Shown: piece by piece, positions 1 to 5,049 of the stretch
Layout of the letters: every line of letters starts with the position of its first letter
How positions within the stretch are numbered: position 1 is the stretch's first letter
NCBI GenBank assembly: GCA_018818855.1
Contig: JAHIRI010000053.1
Coordinates: 1 to 5,248, forward strand
From: Patescibacteria group bacterium
GTDB taxonomy: Bacteria > Patescibacteriota > Patescibacteriia > XYB2-FULL-38-15
Direction of reading: 5' to 3'
DNA: 5,248 nt
The notes under the pieces: generated by a model
The model's database searches: none
Seen by the model: only the letters and a program-made list of their open reading frames with translations
Told to the model about the DNA's origin: nothing
Position numbers and translations under genes: made by a program

Positions 1-572
1 ATGGCGGGCGGGCGGTTATTGTCGCTGGCGGGGGAGGAACGAATAAAAAATATAATGCGGCGGCGCAAAAAATAGAGAAGATAAAAAATGTAGATTTGGA
101 TTGGCTTGGAATTGCTGTGACGAGATTGAACGCGGAATTGATCAGAGTTATTTTTGGAAATGCGGCATATGGAAAGGTGGTAATAAATCCGACCGAGAAA
201 ATTAAAACTAATAAAAAAATAATAATTGCCGCCGGTTGGCTGCCGGGTTGTTCTTCGGACAAAGACGCCATTCTTTGGGCGAAAAATTTTGGCGCGAAAA
301 AGGTCGTGAATTTATCTAACATTGATTATGTTTATGATAAAGATCCAAAAAAATTTAAAAACGCCAAACCGTTAAAAAATTTAGAATGGGCGGAGTATAG
401 GAAAATGGTTGGTAGCAAATGGATCCCGCGCATGCACGCGCCGTTTGATCCGATTGCCTCTCAATCGGCGGAAAAGTGGGGAATGGAAGTTGTAATAATG
501 AAAGCCAATTATCTGGATAATTTTAATGATTTTTTAAAAGGAAGAGAGTTTAAGGGAAGTGTGATAAAATAG
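1..572 (+). CDS. pyrH: UMP kinase, archaeal-type (5'-truncated by window edge)
   Basis: This enzyme phosphorylates UMP to UDP with ATP, a cytoplasmic step of pyrimidine nucleotide synthesis. The frame is open from position 3, giving 189 visible residues and ending in TAG; the true start lies outside the window. The first visible residues read VIVAGGGTNKKYNAAAQ, the glycine-rich nucleotide-binding segment of amino-acid-kinase-fold enzymes. They are followed by DWLGIAVTRLNAELI (the LD-x-GI-x-x-TRLNA signature), then GWLPGCSSDKDA (family pattern GWxPGxSTDxxA) and NIDYVYDKDPKK (family pattern NVDGVYDxDPK). HAPFDPIAS and the C-terminal FKGSVI also fit the archaeal-type PyrH subfamily, which I recall as common in CPR bacteria. 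The TTG at 96 is not the start, because conserved motifs lie upstream of it in the same frame. No clear terminator separates it from the following promoter. Family assignment is strong; the archaeal subtype is from memory of the motifs. Confidence 0.93.
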   Translation, partial: GGRAVIVAGGGGTNKKYNAAAQKIEKIKNVDLDWLGIAVTRLNAELIRVIFGNAAYGKVVINPTEKIKTNKKIIIAAGWLPGCSSDKDAILWAKNFGAKKVVNLSNIDYVYDKDPKKFKNAKPLKNLEWAEYRKMVGSKWIPRMHAPFDPIASQSAEKWGMEVVIMKANYLDNFNDFLKGREFKGSVIK

Positions 573-587
573 GTTTTCCTCTGTGGA

Positions 588-600
588 CAAGTTAAACTTG
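588..600. promoter_or_regulatory. 13-bp palindrome overlapping the -35 box
   Basis: CAAGTT-A-AACTTG is a perfect 6+6 inverted repeat with a single central base. Its right half shares TTG with the -35 hexamer of the rplJ-rplL promoter. The spacing is too tight for a good RNA hairpin, so a DNA operator is more likely than a pyrH terminator. It may also be chance in AT-rich DNA. Confidence 0.25.
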
Positions 601-626
601 ACATATTTTTAGGTTTATTGTAGGAT
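598..626 (+). promoter_or_regulatory. sigma70-type promoter of the rplJ-rplL operon
   Basis: The -35 TTGACA (598-603) matches consensus exactly. It is followed by a 17-bp spacer and the -10 TAGGAT (621-626). The predicted start is near 633, which leaves a leader of about 210 nt before rplJ, long enough to hold the palindromic element, the L10 leader and the attenuator. A second TTGACA at 634-639 has no good -10 at 17 bp and is part of the palindrome. Confidence 0.75.
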
Positions 627-632
627 AAATTA

Positions 633-688
633 ATTGACAAGCGAACGAGAGAAATGAATTTATTCATTTCCGAGTGAGCGCAGTCAAT
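633..688 (+). repeat. palindromic element, copy 1 (56 bp), in the rplJ leader
   Basis: The outer arms ATTGAC (633-638) and GTCAAT (683-688) are perfectly complementary. The inner stem GAAATGAAT (651-659) pairs with ATTCATTTC (662-670). The two 12-nt segments between them, AAGCGAACGAGA (639-650) and CGAGTGAGCGCA (671-682), do not pair. Read one forward and one backward they are similar (8 of 12 positions), forming a purine-rich imperfect mirror repeat of YGAR units. A related copy lies at 4238-4295 on the other strand. The 36 outer bases of the two copies (outer arms plus mirror segments) are 29/36 identical, and all seven differences are transitions. The copy begins at the predicted transcription start of the rplJ promoter. 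The function is unknown; a REP-like or MITE-like dispersed repeat or a 5' RNA element are both possible. Confidence 0.75.
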
Positions 689-704
689 ATGGGGTAAAAC
701 CCCC

Positions 705-761
705 TATTACCAAAGACAGCAGGCGTTCGCCGAAAAAGGCGACTTAATTTCCTGCCGAGGT
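705..761 (+). ncRNA. L10-type ribosomal protein leader (binding site for the L10-L12 complex)
   Basis: The leader carries the conserved features of bacterial L10 leaders. ACC (709-711) can pair with GGT (759-761), GCAGG (719-723) with CCTGC (751-755), and an apical hairpin forms from CGCC (728-731) and GGCG (738-741). Single-stranded AAAGACA on the 5' side and CTTAATTT on the 3' side, and the string CCTGCCGAGGT closing the structure, match the known L10 leader pattern with its kink-turn. It lies directly upstream of rplJ-rplL, where this autoregulatory RNA is found in many bacteria. A short GGGG/CCCC hairpin (691-694 with 700-703) precedes it and may be part of it. Binding of excess L10-L12 is expected to lower expression of the operon. 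Confidence 0.88.
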
Positions 762-785
762 AAAAACCGTGATTTTTCGGTTTTT
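762..785 (+). promoter_or_regulatory. leader hairpin AAAAACCG/CGGTTTTT
   Basis: An 8-bp perfect stem (762-769 with 778-785) with an 8-nt loop starts directly after the L10 leader core. Its 3' arm ends in five T. It could be a weak terminator or an intermediate structure between the L10 binding site and the attenuator at 796-818. Which of these it is cannot be decided by eye. Confidence 0.45.
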
Positions 786-795
786 CATTCGTGTT

Positions 796-818
796 CTGTG
801 GTAATTCCACAGTTTTTT
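796..818 (+). terminator. intrinsic attenuator before rplJ
   Basis: CTGTGG (796-801) pairs perfectly with CCACAG (807-812) around a TAATT loop and is followed at once by six T (813-818), the layout of a Rho-independent terminator. It lies inside the leader, 23 bp before the rplJ start. It is therefore expected to act as an attenuator coupled to the L10 leader rather than as the end of pyrH. Confidence 0.75.
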
Positions 819-841
819 ATTTATATATAATTTTTTTAAAT

Positions 842-1369
842 ATGCCTAAAACTAAAGAACAAAAGAAACAGACTCTTTCCGAATTGGAAGATAACTTCGC
901 TAAAAGCAAAGCCGCGGTTTTCGTCAATTTTGCCGGATTGAATGTTAAAGATACAACTGTTCTTCGAGATCTCCTGCGTAAGGAAAAAATTGAGTATGAA
1001 GTGGCAAAAAAAACTCTCTTGAAGCTGGCAGTGGAAAAAACCGGGCAAGAGGGAGTTGATCCAAAAAGTTTTGACGGCAACGTTGCCGTGGCGTTTGGTT
1101 TTGAAGATGAGGTTATGCCGGCAAAAGTGTTGAATCAATTTCGGGCGACGCACGATGCCCTAAAAATTATTGGCGGAATTCTTGAAAATAAATTTATTGA
1201 CGCGGCTAAAGTGATAGAGCTCGCTAATATTCCGGGCAGACAAGAGCTTCTCGCAAAACTTGTCGGCAGTATCAATTCTCCGGTCTCAGGATTTGTGAAT
1301 GTCTTGGCTGGGAATTTGCGCGGTTTGGTGCAAGTCCTAAAAGCGATGTCAGAAAAGAAAACAGCTTAA
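842..1369 (+). CDS. rplJ: 50S ribosomal protein L10 (uL10)
   Basis: L10 is the base of the ribosomal stalk: it binds 23S rRNA beside L11 and carries L7/L12 dimers on its C-terminal helix. The protein has 175 residues, the usual bacterial length. The N-terminus MPKTKEQKKQTLSELEDNF, then KAAVFVNFAGLNV, LRDLLRKEKIEYEVAKKTLL and a C-terminal helix FVNVLAGNLRGLVQVLKAM fit the family; KKTL stands where many bacteria have KNTL. The ATG at 842 is chosen because it gives this standard N-terminus. An upstream GTG at 791 in the same frame would add 17 non-conserved residues encoded by the attenuator and is rejected. No Shine-Dalgarno sequence is visible in the A/T-only stretch before the start. It is the first gene of the rplJ-rplL operon and is probably autoregulated through the leader. 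L1 and L11, often upstream in bacteria, are not here; pyrH is. Confidence 0.96.
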   Translation: MPKTKEQKKQTLSELEDNFAKSKAAVFVNFAGLNVKDTTVLRDLLRKEKIEYEVAKKTLLKLAVEKTGQEGVDPKSFDGNVAVAFGFEDEVMPAKVLNQFRATHDALKIIGGILENKFIDAAKVIELANIPGRQELLAKLVGSINSPVSGFVNVLAGNLRGLVQVLKAMSEKKTA

Positions 1370-1402
1370 AAATAATTTAATAATTAATAATTTTAAAATC
1401 AT

Positions 1403-1810
1403 ATGTCTGACGAAACAAAAGAAGTGCAAGTGCCGGAAAAATTTAAGGCGCTTGTCGAGCAGGTTGAGAAATTATCAGTTTTGGATTTAGCCGAACTGGT
1501 AAAAGTTCTCGAAGAAAAGTTTGGCGTTTCTGCCTCCGCGCCGGTAATGGCCATGGCTGCCGGGGCCGCGGCCGCAGGGGCCGCTCCGGAAGAAGAGCAG
1601 ACGGTTTTCAACGTTGAGTTGACTGACTCCGGCGCCAACAAAATCGGCGTAATTAAAGTGGTTCGCGAATTAACCCAAATAGGTTTGAAAGACGCGAAAG
1701 ACTTGGTTGACGGCGCTCCTAAGGTTGTGAAAGAAGGCGTAGGCAAAGCCGAAGCCGAAGAGATGAAGAAAAAGCTGGAAGAAGCCGGCGGCAAAGTTAC
1801 CTTAAAGTAA
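1403..1810 (+). CDS. rplL: 50S ribosomal protein L7/L12 (bL12)
   Basis: This is the multicopy stalk protein that recruits and stimulates translational GTPases. It has 135 residues, slightly longer than the roughly 120 of common homologues because of a longer N-terminus and hinge. Residues about 10-42 form the N-terminal dimerisation domain that binds L10 (ALVEQVEKLSVLDLAELVKVLEEKFGV region). Residues about 43-66 form a flexible Ala/Gly-rich hinge encoded by a GC-rich patch near 1545-1590. Residues 67-135 form the C-terminal domain, with the conserved IGVIKVVRELTQIGLKDAKD factor-binding helices and a GGKVTLK ending. It lies 33 bp after rplJ, and that gap is almost entirely A/T with no Shine-Dalgarno site. 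It shares the rplJ promoter and leader, and the hairpin terminator follows immediately. Confidence 0.97.
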   Translation: MSDETKEVQVPEKFKALVEQVEKLSVLDLAELVKVLEEKFGVSASAPVMAMAAGAAAAGAAPEEEQTVFNVELTDSGANKIGVIKVVRELTQIGLKDAKDLVDGAPKVVKEGVGKAEAEEMKKKLEEAGGKVTLK

Positions 1811-1815
1811 CAAAA

Positions 1816-1853
1816 TAAAAAATCATCCCGCAATTACGCGGGGTGATTTTTTT
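1816..1853. terminator. bidirectional intrinsic terminator between rplL and the convergent gene
   Basis: AATCATCCCGC (1821-1831) pairs with GCGGGGTGATT (1838-1848), with one G-T wobble and a 6-nt loop. Seven T follow on the + strand (1847-1853). The A-run on the left (1817-1822) gives a T-run on the - strand. The hairpin lies 10 bp after the rplL stop and just beyond the stop of the convergent 776-residue gene, so it can end both transcripts. Confidence 0.9.
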
Positions 1854-1860
1854 ATACTTT

Positions 1861-4191
1861 TTATTGCAAATGGGTCGCGGGAATCTCGTAAACAAAATCT
1901 CCGGAGAGCAAATAAATTTTCTTTTCTTTCTCTGCAACAGAAAAATCTTTTAAATTATCAAATTTTTCAGAGAAGTATTGGGTAATTATTTTTCCATTTT
2001 TATCCAAAACAACGAGCCGTTTAGCGGACGGTTCAAGAACATAGAGGAAGGAAGTCTCGACCGAAGTCCAAATTTTTATTTCCGAGCTAAGCGCGGGGTC
2101 AACTTCAACGGTAAAATCAAGGGGTTCGCCGGCGCCAAATTTTAAAATTTTTCCGTCAGCCATCCCTAGATAAATCGCGCCGTCAATAGCTAAACTTCTG
2201 GCATTACCAAGATCAACTGTTTCGCGAAGCCAGCTCGTGCCGCCCCCAAATCCCGCCAGGGCTCCGATATGCCTAAAAATTTGATTGTCTTTAGTGTCTA
2301 AAACATAAAGTTTTTGGTTATAAATCGCAAAATCCCGAACCTCTGTTTCGTTGACAGCCGTTATTACTTCGATTTCTTTTAAAACATCATTCTTCAAATC
2401 AAGTTTAAAAAACTTTTTTTCCGGCTCATAGAGAAAAGCGGAATCCGCATTTTCCACGGAAACAATTTGGAGGTTCGGTCCGGCGGCGCTCTGATTCGCT
2501 ACTTTATTATCTTCCAGATCTATTTTATAAATAGTTGAAGTATTTTTGTCGAAGGCGTAGATATTGTTATTGGCAACAAAGAATTTTTCGATCACAGCTT
2601 CGGGACTATATTCGGGAAAATTTGCTACGGCAACAGGATTTTCAATTCTTACGGCATGTCTTAATTTTTCCCGAAGTGTTTCTATTTCGGCGGAGATATT
2701 TTGATAAGCGACTTTTTCATTTTTTGTTTGCTGAGGGAAAGCAGCCAGGAGTATATCAATTTCGGCGAGAGTTGTTCTCGCGCCGCCCTCGTCGTTGTAA
2801 ATCAGACTAGCCTCAGCCCCACTTTTTTTATTTTGAATGACTTCAACTTTTTCTTGGATTACTTTTAGAGCAACGTCTCTTTGATGTTTAAAGTAAAGAA
2901 AACCAGTGCTGCCGACAAAGAGAATGACAAAAATCATGGCAAAAACAAGGAGTGTTTTTGAAAGTTTGGGAAGTTTTTCTGTTTTGGGTAAAATGGCCGA
3001 CAAACTTTTTTTGAAACTTTCCGCGGCGCCGGCAACGGCGGTTTTTCTTTGTCCTCGCCAATTTGTAATTAAATAGAAAATAATTTTAAGAAGATTGAAG
3101 AGGAATGAGAAAATTATTTTTATCAAAAAGTAAGGAATGCGGAGGACTGCCAGAAAAAAGAGCGAGGTGGATCTTAAAAATTTACTGATGTTTGTCGGAG
3201 GATGGAATTGGGAAGAATAATATTCAAGACGGGCGCTTGATTTTATTTCATTTTTTCTAAAAATATTTTTTAAACCTCCGAGGAATGAAAAAAATCCGCC
3301 GCCAAAATTTAAGCCAAACGAGGGGGTCAACATTTTTTCCGTGTCGGCCGCGGTTTTGAGAAGACCGTCCATGGAATTTTGGGGAGAGGGAGCTTCATGG
3401 GTTGCGGTGGGAGCGGGGATTGGAGATGAGGAAGCTTTTATCACCGGAAGCTCTGAACGAAGTTTTGAAATCATGAAAGCAAAAGATGTGCCGGGGTTAG
3501 CCGTTTCTCCAAGTAAATTTTCCAGAGTCTCTTTAGCCGCTTCGGGATTTGCCGCGGAAACCGTTTTACATATTTTTTCCAGAGAAAAATAATCCAGGAT
3601 GCTTTCGGTCGTAAAAAATAAATAATCGTTCGCACCAATTTTTCCGCTGACAATATTTGTGAAAAGACTTAATTTACTTGATCTCGCCTCTTTACCCGTT
3701 GCGGTTTCAGTAATATTCATAATTCTGAAATTTCCCGGTTTTGTTTCGTAAATCAAAAATGACAGCATTTTTCCTCGTCCGGCGAGATGAAGATTTTTTC
3801 CGTCCAAAAAGGAGAGAACAGCATTTATTTTTGGTAAGCCGTCTGTTTCCTCGTTCGGGACAGCGGAAGATTTACTGCCGATAAGTTCCAGATAACGGTA
3901 ATTTGTTTTTTGGATGAAATTTTCAAAAATTTCTTCGGGTGATTTCTGGCCGGGTTTTCCAAAACTTCCCGCCGCGGCCGTTTTAATTTCGCTGATCAGA
4001 GTATCAAGAAATGATAGAGATTTTTTAGTGGCGGGGGTTTCAATTTCAATAAGTCCGAAAATTTGGCCGGCGGCATGTCTCGGAGCGCCGTCAAGCTCCT
4101 CTTTGTTTGGCAAATCAAAAATAAAAGATCGGGAAGTCGATTTTCCCCCGGCAGAATCGGTTATTAATTGGCTATAATCAATCCTGGACAT
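1861..4191 (-). CDS. membrane protein with degenerate PP2C-like domain and predicted extracytoplasmic beta-propeller
   Basis: The protein has 776 residues and no name I recognise. Residues 1-247 have the order of PP2C (PPM) phosphatase elements, but the metal-binding motifs appear replaced: FGLIEIETP (45-53) where VxDGxGG is expected, HLAGRGKMLSFLIY (135-148) for NxGDSRxYL, and NDYLFFTTESILDYFS (188-203) for GDxLLLxSDGLxD. It is probably catalytically dead. A Pro/Ser linker follows (about 251-272), then a hydrophobic stretch (341-377), a basic loop, and a clear transmembrane helix (413-434). A charged coiled-coil-like region (436-515) comes next. Residues about 520-771 contain roughly six repeats of short beta-strand pattern (for example NNNIYAFDKNTSTIYKIDL and NQKLYVLDTKDNQIF), suggesting a six-bladed propeller outside the cell. 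The start has only a weak AAAAG upstream. The gene is convergent with rplL and divergent from the HTH gene. Existence of the gene is near certain; the domain reading is inference from patterns. Confidence 0.85.
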   Translation of the reverse strand: MSRIDYSQLITDSAGGKSTSRSFIFDLPNKEELDGAPRHAAGQIFGLIEIETPATKKSLSFLDTLISEIKTAAAGSFGKPGQKSPEEIFENFIQKTNYRYLELIGSKSSAVPNEETDGLPKINAVLSFLDGKNLHLAGRGKMLSFLIYETKPGNFRIMNITETATGKEARSSKLSLFTNIVSGKIGANDYLFFTTESILDYFSLEKICKTVSAANPEAAKETLENLLGETANPGTSFAFMISKLRSELPVIKASSSPIPAPTATHEAPSPQNSMDGLLKTAADTEKMLTPSFGLNFGGGFFSFLGGLKNIFRKNEIKSSARLEYYSSQFHPPTNISKFLRSTSLFFLAVLRIPYFLIKIIFSFLFNLLKIIFYLITNWRGQRKTAVAGAAESFKKSLSAILPKTEKLPKLSKTLLVFAMIFVILFVGSTGFLYFKHQRDVALKVIQEKVEVIQNKKSGAEASLIYNDEGGARTTLAEIDILLAAFPQQTKNEKVAYQNISAEIETLREKLRHAVRIENPVAVANFPEYSPEAVIEKFFVANNNIYAFDKNTSTIYKIDLEDNKVANQSAAGPNLQIVSVENADSAFLYEPEKKFFKLDLKNDVLKEIEVITAVNETEVRDFAIYNQKLYVLDTKDNQIFRHIGALAGFGGGTSWLRETVDLGNARSLAIDGAIYLGMADGKILKFGAGEPLDFTVEVDPALSSEIKIWTSVETSFLYVLEPSAKRLVVLDKNGKIITQYFSEKFDNLKDFSVAEKEKKIYLLSGDFVYEIPATHLQ

Positions 4192-4219
4192 TTGCTTTTC
4201 TTTTTATTTATACTATAAT
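4192..4219 (+). promoter_or_regulatory. candidate promoter for the HTH/nucleotidyltransferase-like gene
   Basis: A perfect TATAAT lies at 4214-4219, preceded at 16 bp by a poor -35 TTGCTT (4192-4197). A transcript from here would run through the second palindromic element and reach the gene at 4332 with a leader of about 105 nt. An alternative lies nearer the gene: TTGTTA (4288-4293) with TTAGAT (4311-4316) at 17 bp. Confidence 0.4.
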
Positions 4220-4304
4220 AAAGGGTATTGGTCGCGTGTTGACTGCGTTCGTTCGGAAATGAAAATCATTTCGTTTCTCTCGCTCACTTGTTAATTATTA
4301 TAGT
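4212..4304. repeat. 10-bp inverted repeat framing palindromic element copy 2
   Basis: ACTATAATAA (4212-4221) and TTATTATAGT (4295-4304) are exact reverse complements. Each half contains TATAAT, one reading rightward and one leftward, so the two candidate -10 boxes face each other across the element. The match could be a product of AT-rich promoter sequence or a real part of a larger symmetric regulatory region. Confidence 0.5.
4238..4295 (-). repeat. palindromic element, copy 2 (58 bp), in the divergent intergenic region
   Basis: Read on the - strand this copy follows copy 1 at 633-688. The outer arm ATTAAC is followed by AAGTGAGCGAGA, a central stem (TCATTTC/GAAATGA, + strand 4256-4262 with 4266-4272), CGAACGAACGCA and GTCAAC. 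An extra five bases, GTTTC on the + strand (4273-4277), lie beside the central stem and look like a partial duplication of ATTTC. The two changed outer-arm positions leave G-T wobbles if the + strand is transcribed but A-C mismatches if the - strand is, so folding does not clearly favour leftward transcription. The element lies between the PP2C-like gene (start 4191) and the HTH gene (start 4332). Confidence 0.75.
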
Positions 4305-4325
4305 GTATTTTTAGATTAAAGTCAA
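4297..4325 (-). promoter_or_regulatory. sigma70-type promoter of the PP2C-like membrane protein gene
   Basis: On the - strand, TTGACT (4325 to 4320) and TATAAT (4302 to 4297) are separated by exactly 17 bp, a near-consensus promoter. The predicted start is near 4290, inside the outer arm of palindromic element copy 2, giving a leader of about 100 nt that contains nearly the whole element. The -35 lies only 7 bp before the ATG of the divergent HTH gene, so the two transcription units overlap closely. Confidence 0.7.
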
Positions 4326-4331
4326 AGACCG

Positions 4332-5033
4332 ATGAAAGCAAAGAAAGCAAAAAGGAAAGTAAAAAAACAATCGCCAAAAAGCCGCGCCGCCGGGCTTGAA
4401 CAACTATTTGGTTCAAAGACCAGAGTTAAATTATTGAAGTTATTTTTGAACAGCGCGGAAAAAATGTTTTTTGTGAGAGAGGTTGCGCGGGCAATTAATT
4501 CTCAAATAAATTCTGTCCGCCGGGAACTTTTAAATTTAAAAGAACTAGGCATAATTTTAGAGATGGAAGCGCCAAAAGAAAGTTATCTTGTCCCTAAAGT
4601 CGATAGTCAAAAGAAATTTTCCGGAAAATTTAGAAAGGTTAAGAATAGGGATGTTGTTAAAAAATTTTTTAAGGCGAACAGTGATTTTATTTTGTTTCCG
4701 GAATTGAAGGCCTTACTCATAAAAGCGGATTTTTTGTTGGAGAAAAATTTTGTCAAAGCAGTTCTCCGGATTGGAAGCGTGGATCTTATGGTTTTGACCG
4801 GACATTTTGTCGGTATGCCGGGAATTTCCGCTGATTTGCTTTTGGTGGGTCGTTTTAATCGGCGAAAAGTTGCTCATTTGATCAAGAGTTTTGAAAAAGA
4901 TTTTGGCAGGGAAATCAATTATGCCCTGATGAGCCGCCAGGAATTTAAATATAGAAAAGATATTACTGATAAATTTTTATATAATATTTTAGAAAATAAA
5001 AAAATAGTAATGGTTAATGAATTAGGAATTTAA
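4332..5033 (+). CDS. winged-helix protein with degenerate nucleotidyltransferase-like domain
   Basis: The protein has 233 residues and is probably a DNA-binding transcriptional regulator. A very basic tail (residues 1-18, rich in Lys) is followed by a winged-helix domain (about 23-85): LEQLFGSKTRVKLLKLFL, then FFVREVARAINSQINSVRRELLNLKELGII, with the recognition helix near NSVRRELLNL. The C-terminal part (about 122-231) resembles minimal nucleotidyltransferase domains: AVLRIGSVDLMVLTG, then ISADLLLVGRFNRRKVAHLIKSFEKDFGREINYALMSRQEF in order. The catalytic GS...DxD pattern is broken: GHF stands where GSR is expected, and ISADLLLVG keeps only one of two Asp, so enzyme activity is unlikely. I recall HTH-nucleotidyltransferase-like proteins of this layout in CPR genomes, but know no proven function. 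No Shine-Dalgarno site precedes the ATG. It is divergent from the PP2C-like gene and 16 bp ahead of the next gene. Confidence 0.85.
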   Translation: MKAKKAKRKVKKQSPKSRAAGLEQLFGSKTRVKLLKLFLNSAEKMFFVREVARAINSQINSVRRELLNLKELGIILEMEAPKESYLVPKVDSQKKFSGKFRKVKNRDVVKKFFKANSDFILFPELKALLIKADFLLEKNFVKAVLRIGSVDLMVLTGHFVGMPGISADLLLVGRFNRRKVAHLIKSFEKDFGREINYALMSRQEFKYRKDITDKFLYNILENKKIVMVNELGI

Positions 5034-5042
5034 GGGGGGGGG
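5034..5042 (+). promoter_or_regulatory. G9 homopolymer acting as possible ribosome binding site
   Basis: Nine G follow directly after the TAA of the HTH gene and end 7 bp before the ATG at 5050. The AAGGGGG stretch can pair with the anti-Shine-Dalgarno CCUCC using one G-U pair, making it the only strong ribosome-binding-site candidate in the window. A homopolymer of this length is prone to slippage in replication and to error in sequencing; a length change here would alter spacing but not the reading frame of either gene. Confidence 0.5.
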
Positions 5043-5049
5043 ATTTAGT

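Noticed and set aside
96..98. TTG at 96 as the start of the UMP kinase
   Set aside because: The frame is open upstream to the window edge and encodes the conserved glycine-rich segment, so the gene is cut by the window rather than starting here.
634..662. Second promoter with TTGACA at 634-639
   Set aside because: No acceptable -10 lies at 16-18 bp, and the hexamer is explained as the outer arm of the palindromic element.
633..688. Palindromic element as a CRISPR repeat or an intrinsic terminator
   Set aside because: There are only two distant, diverged copies without spacers, and no T-run follows the hairpin in either copy.
826..831. TATAAT just before rplJ as an internal promoter
   Set aside because: There is no -35-like hexamer at the right distance, and a start there would leave almost no leader; it looks like chance in an A/T-only stretch.
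791..841. GTG at 791 as the start of rplJ, adding 17 residues
   Set aside because: The added residues are encoded by the attenuator hairpin and T-rich leader and do not resemble L10; the ATG at 842 gives the standard N-terminus and a 175-residue protein.
1399..1833. Open frame of 144 codons on the - strand opposite rplL
   Set aside because: It is the antisense shadow of rplL, rich in Ser, Ala and Pro from the complement of the Ala-rich hinge, and has no support of its own.
2535..4177. Several + strand open frames opposite the 776-residue gene
   Set aside because: They are short, composition-biased and lie fully inside a long coding frame with clear domain structure; none has a convincing start region.
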